From positions 1 through 37,124 of the IMG/VR virus record IMGVR_UViG_3300044971_000040: a DNA stretch of 37,124 nucleotides. One strand, written 5' to 3'. The first letter of the stretch is position 1; each line of letters begins with the position of its first letter. Positions 1-8,148 of this stretch are shown one piece after another. Both the position numbers and the translations under genes were made by a program. The DNA comes from a virus. The notes beneath the pieces are model-generated. The model was not told the origin of the DNA. It made no database searches and saw nothing but the letters and a program-made list of their open reading frames with translations.

Positions 1-448
1 TTTATCCTTAAACAAAATAAATTACTGAACCGCGAATTACAGCGGCAGAATATGCTGCGTTAGTATTATTTGACCCACCAGCGGCAAGTCTAAAACTAAT
101 TGTTGTTGCACCACTTAATAAAAGATTTAATGCGTTTGCATAGGTTGTATAAGTAATAAATCCACCACAAACACCTTGAGATGCAGCAGATGCACTAAAA
201 GGCAAACCACCTAATAATTGGGTGCTGGCATTAGCCGTAACTGGAAAAGTTATGTCAAAAGCAGCCGTTACTTGTCTGCCTATTTTTGTGTAAGTGCAAT
301 TGCCAACTGTAAATGAAAGACCCGCCCCACTTGCATCTGTAGGTGTCCAAGTGCCTTCTTCATAGTCAGCCAACAACTCGCTTGTGCCTGAACCCGCAGT
401 GGCAGAAAAGTCGATGCCTTTGCCAGATGTGCCGATGACTAAGTTGCC
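1..448. repeat. Diverged ~448-bp direct repeat, copy 1 (fibre tip)
   Basis: Bases 1-448 match 33,687-34,134 in the same orientation with scattered substitutions and no length change. The match covers the stop codon, some 3' flank and the tip-coding part of two fibre genes. It ends abruptly where the two proteins diverge, which points to domain duplication or recombinational swapping. Confidence 0.9.
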
Positions 449-1177
449 TGTGTACAACTGAAAGTCTCCGCTGGTGCTTTTTAGTTCAGCGCCCAAAGTA
501 AGGTTGGCAGCAGTAAAACCACCTTGCGGGGTGTACAAGCGAATATTCTCGCCATACAAACGCATATTTTCGGGGTTGCCCACATCGTTTTCAGCCGACA
601 ACGCAATGTTTGTGTCGTACTTTGTTGTCATCCAACGATCAGAAGCAAGTTTTACATCTAATGGCCCTTTAGGTGCATTAGAACCAATGCCCAAACGATT
701 GTTTGTGTCATCCCAAAAAAAGTTAGCATTGTCTTGAGAATAAACGCCCGATGCGCCAGCAAAGACAACAGACCCCGCAGTGAACGCAGTTGTTGTGCCT
801 GTGCCGCCATTAGCAACGGGCAAAGTCCCACTCACATGGGTTGTAAGGCCAATCTTGCCGTAACTTGGGGCAACTCCAACGCCACCCGAAATCAAAGCAT
901 TGCCTGTTGCTACGTCAGGAAGTTTTGCAAGGGTTGTTGTGGTGTTGGCATAAAGCAAATCACCCACAGCATAAGAAGTCTGACCCGTACCACCCGCAGT
1001 CGCAGGGACAACCTTCCAACCAATTACTTGAACAGCACTTGCATTGTCTTTATAAAACAGCTTGCCATCAGTAATGTTGATCGCCAACTCACCATTAGCA
1101 AGGTTTGCCGCCAAAGGAACATTGGTAGCTGTACTGCTGAAATACAGTTGAATTGGGGTGAATCCTACTTGTGCCAT
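8..1177 (-). CDS. Tail fibre protein with conserved C-terminal tip domain
   Basis: 389 aa. A low-complexity Gly/Thr/Ala fibre protein with GGTGQT and GGTGTTT turns at about residues 57-130, a repeat type common in phage fibre shafts. The tip domain begins around residue 246 and includes DYEEGTWTPTD, a motif I associate with C-terminal fibre domains. The last ~144 residues are nearly the same as the C-terminus of the fibre gene at 33,694-34,479, also at the DNA level. The ATG follows GTAAGGTAAAAAT, a good Shine-Dalgarno. It sits last in the leftward fibre cluster, at the left edge of the window. Role (inferred): receptor-contacting fibre. The receptor is unknown. Confidence 0.85.
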   Translation of the reverse strand: MAQVGFTPIQLYFSSTATNVPLAANLANGELAINITDGKLFYKDNASAVQVIGWKVVPATAGGTGQTSYAVGDLLYANTTTTLAKLPDVATGNALISGGVGVAPSYGKIGLTTHVSGTLPVANGGTGTTTAFTAGSVVFAGASGVYSQDNANFFWDDTNNRLGIGSNAPKGPLDVKLASDRWMTTKYDTNIALSAENDVGNPENMRLYGENIRLYTPQGGFTAANLTLGAELKSTSGDFQLYTGNLVIGTSGKGIDFSATAGSGTSELLADYEEGTWTPTDASGAGLSFTVGNCTYTKIGRQVTAAFDITFPVTANASTQLLGGLPFSASAASQGVCGGFITYTTYANALNLLLSGATTISFRLAAGGSNNTNAAYSAAVIRGSVIYFV

Positions 1178-1186
1178 ATTTTTACC

Positions 1187-3181
1187 TTACTTTGCAACCC
1201 AACCCGTGTTACCTGAACCAGATTCTTTGATGTACAAAGTTGTATTAGCACCACCATCAGTGCGAGTAAAAAGCGACCCAACTGGCGCTGTAACAGCACC
1301 TTCGGGTGTGCCTGTACCAACCAACCATTTTTGTCCACCATTCCAATTGATTTGACCTTGTGCAGTGTTAAAACTTATTTGATCGCCAAAAACTTGCGGA
1401 GTTCCTGATGGAAAAAATGTTTGCCCTGTTTGTAACCCGCCATTTAATGCTGGCTGATAAAAGATTTTTGATAACGCTAATGTTCCCGCAATTTGAGAAT
1501 TGCTACCCACGGGAATTGAAATATCACAACCACGCACATAACCATTATTACTGGATTGAATGGCAACACCCGATGTTTTTGATGCTTCCCATAGACCATT
1601 TATAAAAGTAATTGCTTGGCAATATGCCGTATTTCGCATTGCATTTGGAATTGATGGGTTGTTATATTCCCATGCTTGACCCATACGAACCAAGTCGTAA
1701 CTTATTGCTTCAAAACGGGGCGCAATAAATGTAATCTCACGAATGTTTGGCGATGTTCCACTAGTTGATGTTCTTTGGTCTAGCGTTGCGCCACGCAACG
1801 AATTTTCAAACCTCATGCCGACAAATGTTTGATTGCAAATTGTTTCGTCAATTGCATCGGGTTGTAAAACAAGACAATACGCTGCCGCTTGAATAGAACA
1901 TCCTGTCCATGTGCCAAGTGTGCAATCTCTACCCAACTGAATACCAACATAATTGGCAGAACAATTCACTGCGTTTGCGGTGATAGGCCAAGAATTTCTA
2001 GCATAAATACCAGTTGCAAATCTTCGGATAAAAATGTTATCCATGACCACATCAAGAGCATTATTGAGTTTTAATCCCGTAGTTGTAGTGTCTGCGGTTG
2101 GAAAAGTTGGTGGGGTTGTTGCCGCACAGTTTTGGCTTTCAGGGCCAATAATTCGCAAATTGCGGATAGCAATAAAAGACGCTTCACGATATGTAAAGTT
2201 GTTTCCTGTTGCGCCAATCTCTAATGCAGCACCAGTTGTTAAAGTGCTATTTGCCCAATTTAAAGTTGCACCATTGCCTTCAATGATCCATCCACGGGCA
2301 TCCATTTCAACATTGGCAAGCAAAGTTAAATTGCCGCTTAAATCATACTCACCCGCTGGAATTGTTAAAGTGCCGCCTTTTTCAAGATCACGCAAATAAT
2401 CTAGTGCTTTTTGAAAAGCAACGTTATTTGCCGTTCTGCTATTGCTTGGACTAGCGCCAAAATCCCTTACGCTTACAATTTCACGCATTTTGTCTTGCGC
2501 TGATCGAGCAACCGCATTGGTTACATTTGGCTCAAAACCAATCCAATCAGAACCATCATCATCGGCAAGATTTTGCACATTGCCAGTTTGACCTTTGAAT
2601 CCAGTAAATGCAGTTTGAGCCGCTGTTTGACCAGATGATGAATTGATTTGTGATGTAGTAAATTTTACCAACGCCCCAACATGAAGCCCCGAAATAAAAG
2701 TTACTGATGTGCTACTGGTTTCTAAGAACGCATATGTTGCACCAGGCCCATACTGATTTACGCCATCCACAAAAACCGACAAACTGTTTGTGCCAGGCTG
2801 ATAAGCCATTGTGGTCAAAGTAAAAACAGTTTGACCCGCAGTTGCAGTTTGGATTTCTTGTTGGTTTGTGAAGTTTATAAAATTGGAATTGATGCCAACA
2901 ATGTTGTCGTAAGTACCAATTAAAATTTCACTTGAGTTTTTGATAACAAACTTGTAAGTAACGCCATCAGTCAACCAAATTTCACCGCTTGGCACACGAC
3001 CCGCTGAATCCAAAATAATAGGATTTGAGTGGGAAATAGAGCCAGCGCTTGTGGTGTATGTTGTAGCGGGTGTTGATGACCCTGCGACATAAGTGTAAAT
3101 CTTGCCACCCGACAGCACATTGCCATCATTGTCAAAAAATTGGGCTGCTACGCCTCCAACTGGTGATAAATTAACAGCCAT
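1187..3181 (-). CDS. Tailspike-like protein, adaptor plus beta-helix
   Basis: 664 aa. Residues 1-~180 form an adaptor domain (starts MAVNLSPVGG; SGEIWLTDGVTYKF; QYGPGATYAFLET) shared closely with the 681-aa spike at 34,495-36,540. From about residue 236, VRDFGASPSNS followed by a Gly/Asn-rich region looks like a pectate-lyase-type right-handed beta-helix, the fold of many host-polysaccharide depolymerases. No catalytic residues can be assigned by eye. The Shine-Dalgarno TAAGGAAAGAAC precedes the ATG. The neighbours are other fibres, so this is probably one of several alternative receptor-binding or capsule-degrading spikes attached through the common adaptor. Confidence 0.85.
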   Translation of the reverse strand: MAVNLSPVGGVAAQFFDNDGNVLSGGKIYTYVAGSSTPATTYTTSAGSISHSNPIILDSAGRVPSGEIWLTDGVTYKFVIKNSSEILIGTYDNIVGINSNFINFTNQQEIQTATAGQTVFTLTTMAYQPGTNSLSVFVDGVNQYGPGATYAFLETSSTSVTFISGLHVGALVKFTTSQINSSSGQTAAQTAFTGFKGQTGNVQNLADDDGSDWIGFEPNVTNAVARSAQDKMREIVSVRDFGASPSNSRTANNVAFQKALDYLRDLEKGGTLTIPAGEYDLSGNLTLLANVEMDARGWIIEGNGATLNWANSTLTTGAALEIGATGNNFTYREASFIAIRNLRIIGPESQNCAATTPPTFPTADTTTTGLKLNNALDVVMDNIFIRRFATGIYARNSWPITANAVNCSANYVGIQLGRDCTLGTWTGCSIQAAAYCLVLQPDAIDETICNQTFVGMRFENSLRGATLDQRTSTSGTSPNIREITFIAPRFEAISYDLVRMGQAWEYNNPSIPNAMRNTAYCQAITFINGLWEASKTSGVAIQSSNNGYVRGCDISIPVGSNSQIAGTLALSKIFYQPALNGGLQTGQTFFPSGTPQVFGDQISFNTAQGQINWNGGQKWLVGTGTPEGAVTAPVGSLFTRTDGGANTTLYIKESGSGNTGWVAK

Positions 3182-3190
3182 GTTCTTTCC

Positions 3191-3466
3191 TTAAATGCTC
3201 GGTGTAAAGACTTGGGGCAACCAAGGGGCAACCACAGTTCTTGCCGCTGTTGCCGCTTGCTCATCAAGCCTTGCCTCAACTTGTGCGCCAATGTCTCTTG
3301 TAACCCAACCAATAACCATTTCCTCGGTCACATCAGCAAATGGAGTTGTCAGAACAGGCTCGGCAAAATTCCACCATCCCTCTGTTTCAACCCCGTTTTT
3401 AGCGCAGAAATACCTAGCGCCTGTGATCAGATCGCCATCGGCTTGAATTTCTAGAATTTTCCACAT
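3191..3466 (-). CDS. Small fibre-cluster protein (DUF7936-like)
   Basis: 91 aa, starts MWKILEIQADGD, with FADVTEEMVIGWV in the middle and a Pro-rich end. The opening MWKI/VWKI, the central TE-x2-V-x2-WV segment and the hydrophobic Pro-containing tail match the 106-aa protein at 32,005-32,325, so I treat them as distant paralogues. I recall such proteins beside phage tail fibre genes under DUF7936; this is from memory. Its ATG overlaps the stop codon of the upstream 711-aa fibre gene (TGATG), suggesting coupled translation. Function unknown; a fibre chaperone or tail accessory role is possible. Confidence 0.7.
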   Translation of the reverse strand: MWKILEIQADGDLITGARYFCAKNGVETEGWWNFAEPVLTTPFADVTEEMVIGWVTRDIGAQVEARLDEQAATAARTVVAPWLPQVFTPSI

Positions 3467-5601
3467 CAGAATGTGCCTCCAAGAACGCCACCAGTTGCGG
3501 TCAAAACGCCTGTGGATGGATTAAATTTCAGTTTAGTGGATGATACCTTGATTGGCAAATTTCCTGTAGTGGAAGTTACCCAAGAAAGGTACATCTCAGA
3601 AGCCGTTGTGGTGTCATCGGTAATTGCCACATTATTGGCATTTGTTGCCGTTCCCGCAGTCGTTGCAGAACCCGCTGACCCGTCAATGTTCACGCCTGTC
3701 AGGGATTGTGCGCTACTAGATCGATTCAAAGCAATGGCAGTCGTGCCAATGTAAAGGCTTGAATTGCCCAATACACCGCTTGGAATCGTTCCCGATAGTT
3801 GACCCGCAGGGAGGCTTGTCAAACTCGCCCCAGAGCCGCTAAAGCCCGTTGCCGTGAGCAATCCTGAACTTGGGTTGTAGTTGTACTTGGTAGAACTGAC
3901 CAAAGTGGTCGCAAGATTGCCTGTGGTCTGATCAGCAAACAGGGGATAACGCACCGCATTTGTGGTAGTGTCATCTGTGACTGTGGCATAAGCCACGGGG
4001 GTTGTCCAAGTGGGTGCGCTTGCGCCATTGGAAGTCAGAACTTGACCCGCTGAACCCGTTGCACCCGACACAGCCAAAGTGCTGTTGAAATCTATTGTGG
4101 TGAATTTGCCTGTTGATGCTGTAGTTGCACCAATGGACATATTGTTGATCGTGCCAAGGTTTGTCGGGGCAATCTCAATCGCACCAGTTCCTGTAGGCTT
4201 CATGTGAACATGGCCTGTCCCTGTGGGGCTAATGTCAATCTGAGCATTTGCACCATTCATGTTTGTGGAAACATTCAATGTCAGATTGTCGCCACCACCA
4301 CCGCCCCATTGAAGTTGGGCAGTGCCGCCAGCATTACGCAAAGCACCGCCACCACTTGTCGCAGCATCAAAATAAGGGCCAACAAACTTGGTTGTTGCCG
4401 TGATCGTTGTGCCTCGCACTGTGTTTGCCGTTGTCCCACCAATCGCAGGGGGTGCAGACAAATCTAATGTGCCACCCAATGTCAGATTGCCTGTGGTGGT
4501 TACTGTGCCACTTAGGGAAATCCCTGAGACTGTGCCTGTGCCGCTAACCGATGTGACAGTTCCCGATGAGGCATTTATCCATGCGGGGATGCCGCCTGTT
4601 AAGGATAAGACTTGACCATTTGTTCCCGCAGCCAAGAAAGCTGTTGTGTCAGTTGCGCTTTGGTAAGGCAAAGAGCCAGCCGCACCACCCGCCAAATTAG
4701 TGGATTTGGTTGCTGTGGTGGCAGTTCCCGCATTTCCTGAGATTGATCCTGAGATTGTGTTTGTCACAGTCAGGTCGCCAAGAGTGCCAAGCCCTGTGAT
4801 GCCTGAGTAACTTCCTGAAAGCCTGGCACTGTCAATCGTGCCACTTGTGACTTGCGTTGCCGCTATTGAAATGCTTGTGCTTGCCGCCAAAGTCAATTGA
4901 CCTTGAGCATTTACAGTGAAAGTGGCAACTTGAGAAGATGAACCATAAGCAGCCGCTGTGACCGCTGTGTTTGTGATGCTGAAAGTGTTGCCTGTCAGCG
5001 TCAGTCCTGTTCCCGCAAGGTAAGAACCCGCACCCGAAAACTGAGACCAAGGCATTGGGGTCACATTGATTGTGCCGCCCTGATTGGCAGTTGAAACCCA
5101 TCCTGTGTCAGCTAGGGTTGTCCCTGATTCGATAAAAGTGAACGCAGATGGCACTTCAGCCCATGTGTTCATGTCGGCTGATCTTGCCCAAGCGGTGCTA
5201 GACGCAACATAAATGCCGTTGAATTGGCTGCTTGACTGATTCTTGACAAGAATCCGATCACCCGCTGTCAGTGTTGATGTCCAATCACCACCCGCCTGAA
5301 CTGCCAAGCCCGACAAAGTAATGTCAGCAGTTGTGGAATATACGCATGAAGCCTTGACATCAAGACCTTGTGCAACCGAATCCACATAACCCTTGTTGGC
5401 AATGTCTGTATCGCCAACAGGAGTGGTTGCAATCGTTCCTGTGATGGTCGCAATGTTTGTAAAGGTTGCGTTCTCAGGGCCATAAAAGGGCGTTCCCGCT
5501 GGCCCAACAAAGTATTGGAGGGCAAACGATGGTTCAGGGGCAAAAACGCCCTGAACGGGGACAATGTTGGTTGTCTGAGTGACAGCCGTATTGTTTGACA
5601 T
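3466..5601 (-). CDS. Long tail fibre protein with repeat modules
   Basis: 711 aa, dominated by Thr, Ser, Gly and Ala. An N-terminal part contains NKGYVDSVAQGLDVKASC and DRILVKNQSSSQFNGIY, a module frequent in phage fibres. A long shaft of GTVTS, SGT and TTTGN repeats follows. Near the C-terminus a unit is repeated: DDTTTNAVRYPLFADQTTGN...YNPSSGLLTATG, then DDTTTASEMYLS...FNPSTGVLTATG. It ends GGVLGGTF; the 87-aa protein at 28,986-29,249 has a similar KGGTF end. The ATG has no clear Shine-Dalgarno and overlaps the previous stop (TAATG), so it is probably translationally coupled. Likely a trimeric fibre. Confidence 0.85.
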   Translation of the reverse strand: MSNNTAVTQTTNIVPVQGVFAPEPSFALQYFVGPAGTPFYGPENATFTNIATITGTIATTPVGDTDIANKGYVDSVAQGLDVKASCVYSTTADITLSGLAVQAGGDWTSTLTAGDRILVKNQSSSQFNGIYVASSTAWARSADMNTWAEVPSAFTFIESGTTLADTGWVSTANQGGTINVTPMPWSQFSGAGSYLAGTGLTLTGNTFSITNTAVTAAAYGSSSQVATFTVNAQGQLTLAASTSISIAATQVTSGTIDSARLSGSYSGITGLGTLGDLTVTNTISGSISGNAGTATTATKSTNLAGGAAGSLPYQSATDTTAFLAAGTNGQVLSLTGGIPAWINASSGTVTSVSGTGTVSGISLSGTVTTTGNLTLGGTLDLSAPPAIGGTTANTVRGTTITATTKFVGPYFDAATSGGGALRNAGGTAQLQWGGGGGDNLTLNVSTNMNGANAQIDISPTGTGHVHMKPTGTGAIEIAPTNLGTINNMSIGATTASTGKFTTIDFNSTLAVSGATGSAGQVLTSNGASAPTWTTPVAYATVTDDTTTNAVRYPLFADQTTGNLATTLVSSTKYNYNPSSGLLTATGFSGSGASLTSLPAGQLSGTIPSGVLGNSSLYIGTTAIALNRSSSAQSLTGVNIDGSAGSATTAGTATNANNVAITDDTTTASEMYLSWVTSTTGNLPIKVSSTKLKFNPSTGVLTATGGVLGGTF

Positions 5602-5864
5602 TATTCGAAATAAACAGTGACGCTTGCTGTGCCGCTAATGACAACATACAGACCATTTTCACAGTTGATGCCATCATAGAAGTTCATGTTCGTTGCCGCT
5701 GTCAGGGTGTAGGTGTCAATGATCTTGACATCTGTGCCTGGGGTTTGGGCATCGTACACAGTGATTGTTGGGGAACTGGTCACGCTACTGCAAAAAATGC
5801 CTTTTAGTTTGCCAGGCTGATTCTTCACCAAAGTGGTAGCGGAAATCTGTGAATAGTTGGACAT
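5601..5864 (-). CDS. Small virion-region protein, unknown function
   Basis: 87 aa, starting MSNYSQISATTLVK. I place the start at the ATG preceded by AAAGGATCATC. The frame extends upstream only through a TTG without a good ribosome site. The protein is beta-rich in appearance (ITVYDAQTPGTDVK, YTLTAATNMNFYDG, VVISGTASVTVYFE) and resembles small single-domain structural or fibre-accessory proteins. It lies between the glycosyltransferase and the long fibre gene and overlaps the latter at TAATG. I do not recognise the family with certainty. Confidence 0.75.
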   Translation of the reverse strand: MSNYSQISATTLVKNQPGKLKGIFCSSVTSSPTITVYDAQTPGTDVKIIDTYTLTAATNMNFYDGINCENGLYVVISGTASVTVYFE

Positions 5865-5891
5865 GATGATCCTTTGCAAAGGTGATTAAGT

Positions 5892-6554
5892 TTAACGATT
5901 TTTGAGCCAATTTCCAAGATGTCCTTGGAACATTTTGTGTCCAGTGTGTCCCATGTGCATTTCAGGGTCAATCCACACTTTCCCGCCTATTTTGCGCCAG
6001 CGGATGCAAAAACTGTAGTCCTCGCCCCACTTGTAGTCATCCTCAAAAATATGGTCAAAAAGAGGATAAAAACGCTTCTCACTGTCTGCCTCATATCTGT
6101 GGCTCTCGGGGAAAGTCTCAATCAGTTTAGCAATGCAGTTTCTTGAAATCTTTAAAAAGCCCGTTGGAACGGCTTTGACCTCCAATAATCCTGTCTCAGG
6201 ATTTGCCCACAATTCTTCTTTTTCTAGGTAGTGAACAGCGTATTCGATGGGGTCTTTGCGTCTTGGGTAGATACCCGCCACCAAATCTTCGGGGGCATCG
6301 ATCAGTTTGAGCAATGCGCCAGCTTCCCATGAAACGTCATTGTCAACAAATATCAGTTGATCACAATCCGATTCTTCAAAGAATTTAGTCGCTGTGATAC
6401 TGCGAGAGTCTGCAATTAAGGCATTGCCAATGTCATCCACAAAGGTGTAGGTGTCGCCCCGTTTAATGAGTGTTGTCAGGTCTGTGAACAGACATCTCAT
6501 TGTCCCCATGTGAACCACGCCCGTGTAGGCGGGCATTGCAATCATTATGTGCAT
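5892..6554 (-). CDS. Family 2-like glycosyltransferase
   Basis: 220 aa, starting MHIMIAMPAYTG. The ATG is chosen because GGAG lies 5 nt upstream; an upstream GTG in frame falls inside the terminator stem. The protein has the pattern of a GT-A nucleotide-sugar transferase: N-terminal strand and small-residue turn, then DQLIFVDNDVSW near residue 70, where DND fits the metal-binding DXD. Later GEDYSFCIRWRKIGG resembles the catalytic ED region and the acceptor side. Similar phage enzymes glycosylate virion proteins or DNA bases. Its place just after the capsid genes and before the fibres suggests virion glycosylation (inference). Confidence 0.8.
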   Translation of the reverse strand: MHIMIAMPAYTGVVHMGTMRCLFTDLTTLIKRGDTYTFVDDIGNALIADSRSITATKFFEESDCDQLIFVDNDVSWEAGALLKLIDAPEDLVAGIYPRRKDPIEYAVHYLEKEELWANPETGLLEVKAVPTGFLKISRNCIAKLIETFPESHRYEADSEKRFYPLFDHIFEDDYKWGEDYSFCIRWRKIGGKVWIDPEMHMGHTGHKMFQGHLGNWLKNR

Positions 6555-6567
6555 TTGTTCTCCAAAT

Positions 6568-6598
6568 AAAAAAGCCACCCCCCGATGTGGAGAGTGGC
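6568..6598 (-). terminator. Intrinsic terminator after capsid genes
   Basis: On the minus strand GCCACTCTCC-ACATC-GGGGGGTGGC forms a 10-bp stem (with G-U pairs) and 5-nt loop, followed at once by TTTTTT. It lies directly downstream of the coat/77-aa pair and upstream of the glycosyltransferase. It would reduce or stop capsid transcripts before the tail fibre genes. Confidence 0.85.
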
Positions 6599-6616
6599 CT
6601 TATCCATCAATTCACA

Positions 6617-6850
6617 TTAAGACGTAATGCCAATGTTCTTGATAGCGGTGATGATGGCGTTCACTGCCGCAACTGTTTCAGCAGTTGAGGGAGTGGCTGT
6701 CAATGCGGTGATAGCACCAGCACGAACAACGGGAGTAATGCCATAAAAACCGACCTTGCCGCTAACAGCGCCCAATTGGACACCATCGGAAGCACTACCA
6801 TTCATTAGGTAGTTGACTGTTTGCGTACTTGCTGCGCCTGGATTAGCCAT
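6617..6850 (-). CDS. Small protein co-transcribed with coat, possible decoration protein
   Basis: 77 aa, starting MANPGAASTQTVNYLMNG. A small Ala/Gly/Thr-rich protein with VQLGAVSGKVGFYG in the middle and a C-terminal amphipathic helix (AETVAAVNAIITAIKNIG). The gene follows the coat gene by 22 nt with a strong Shine-Dalgarno (GGAAGGAAACGCATC) and precedes a terminator, so it should be made at coat-like levels. That context, and the resemblance of its C-terminus to short phage head-fibre proteins, suggests a decoration or head-fibre role. This is inference; the family is not certain. Confidence 0.75.
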   Translation of the reverse strand: MANPGAASTQTVNYLMNGSASDGVQLGAVSGKVGFYGITPVVRAGAITALTATPSTAETVAAVNAIITAIKNIGITS

Positions 6851-6872
6851 GATGCGTTTCCTTCCTAGTTAA

Positions 6873-8120
6873 TTAAGCTGCAACTCGGCAAGCGAGTTCA
6901 GGGTACAGAGGGGCCCAGCCGTAGAGTACATCTACACGGGTTGGGATCGAATCATTGTTAATCGTGTATTGACGAACAACACGCATTGACAAGCCAAGTT
7001 CCTTATCGGAAGCACGACCAGCGAACACAACGCCATCAGGCAATTCCAAGTCAGCAGTAGCCAAGGTGAAAGCATTTTTGTGCATAACCAAGTTCTGTGG
7101 TGACACAGTACCAGCTTTGTTGAATGGAGTCACAACAGCAGTGGTGCTTGTTGAACCAATGATGGTCACGTTTTGGAACTGACCGCCTGTGATGATCGCA
7201 GGGGAAACAGTCACAGCAGTGCCGCCACCAGAAGCAACAGTCGTTTGAGCAGTCACAACGAAGTTACGCAGTTTGCCAGAGCCGTAAGCAGAACGATTCT
7301 GGGGGTTAACAGCGTACACGCCAGCGATCTGGATAACGTCACCTTGGTTGAGGGTAGCAGTACCAGCAGACGACACCAAAGTGATCGTAGAAGTTTGCGC
7401 CCAACCAGAAGTCAAAGAACCAGTGAAAGTGGTGGTGTTGGTGGAGAGGGTGTCGGAGTATGAACCAAATGTTTGGTTCACAACGTTCTGATCCATCTTC
7501 CAGTTCATACCAGCAGAGTCACGGCCCATCATGCCTTTTTGGTATTGCTTGCCAATCACATCGGATGGAACAAACAAACCCTTCAAGCTGTCCACAATAG
7601 TTGCGCCAGTGAAAGGCTCAACGATGCATGAACGACGACCATCACGGGGTGCGCCCTCTGAGTCCAAGTAAGCACCAGCGGTCAAGTAGGTGAGCAAGGA
7701 TGTGGGAGGAGTGCCAGCAGTACCAACGATGTTGGCAGTTGCGTTTTTAGCCATTGTCAGACCATCAAAGTCAATCTTGTTGGCTACGGCTGCGACAGCG
7801 GGCTTCAACACACGATCAGAGAACTGATCAAGGCTCAAAGCCAAGTCTTGTGTGGTGAACTGTGTGTCAACGTGGAACTGAGTTGACAAAGTAACGGGAA
7901 CAGAAGTCTCGTTAAAGTCCTCAACGTTCAATGCAGGGCCAGAAGTACCGATGAAACGGCCTGGTCTACGAACGTTCAGTGTGTTACCGATCTTTGCGCC
8001 TGAAACAGCGAATTGATCATCATAGTTGCGGTCAACTTCGCTAGAGAAAGTCAACTCGTTTTCCAAGACCATCAACGCTTCGTTGGTGATCATGGAGATA
8101 GTAAGCAGATTATTGCTCAT
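6873..8120 (-). CDS. Major capsid (coat) protein, P22 gp5-like
   Basis: 415 aa; P22 coat is 430. The N-terminus (ITNEALMVLENELTF...VDRNYDDQF) and IGNTLNVRRPGRF are typical of the P22 coat family. Residues ~225-325 are Gly/Thr/Val-rich (TITLVSSAGTATLNQGD), as expected for the inserted I-domain that P22-type coats carry on the HK97 fold. It sits downstream of the scaffold and portal genes in standard order, with Shine-Dalgarno AAGGAAATAAA before the ATG. It should self-assemble on the scaffold into the icosahedral procapsid. Confidence 0.95.
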   Translation of the reverse strand: MSNNLLTISMITNEALMVLENELTFSSEVDRNYDDQFAVSGAKIGNTLNVRRPGRFIGTSGPALNVEDFNETSVPVTLSTQFHVDTQFTTQDLALSLDQFSDRVLKPAVAAVANKIDFDGLTMAKNATANIVGTAGTPPTSLLTYLTAGAYLDSEGAPRDGRRSCIVEPFTGATIVDSLKGLFVPSDVIGKQYQKGMMGRDSAGMNWKMDQNVVNQTFGSYSDTLSTNTTTFTGSLTSGWAQTSTITLVSSAGTATLNQGDVIQIAGVYAVNPQNRSAYGSGKLRNFVVTAQTTVASGGGTAVTVSPAIITGGQFQNVTIIGSTSTTAVVTPFNKAGTVSPQNLVMHKNAFTLATADLELPDGVVFAGRASDKELGLSMRVVRQYTINNDSIPTRVDVLYGWAPLYPELACRVAA

Positions 8121-8148
8121 TTTATTTCCTTAAAAGAATGGGTTTATG

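Noticed and set aside
4000-5600. Many short repeats, considered as a CRISPR-like or satellite array
   Set aside because: Irregular spacing, in frame, and encode Gly/Thr/Ser fibre repeats.
5865-5879. TTG start extending the 87-aa gene by five codons
   Set aside because: The ATG at 5,864 has a good Shine-Dalgarno that would lie inside the extension.
6555-6578. GTG start extending the glycosyltransferase
   Set aside because: The GTG lies within the terminator stem; the ATG at 6,554 has GGAG at 5 nt.
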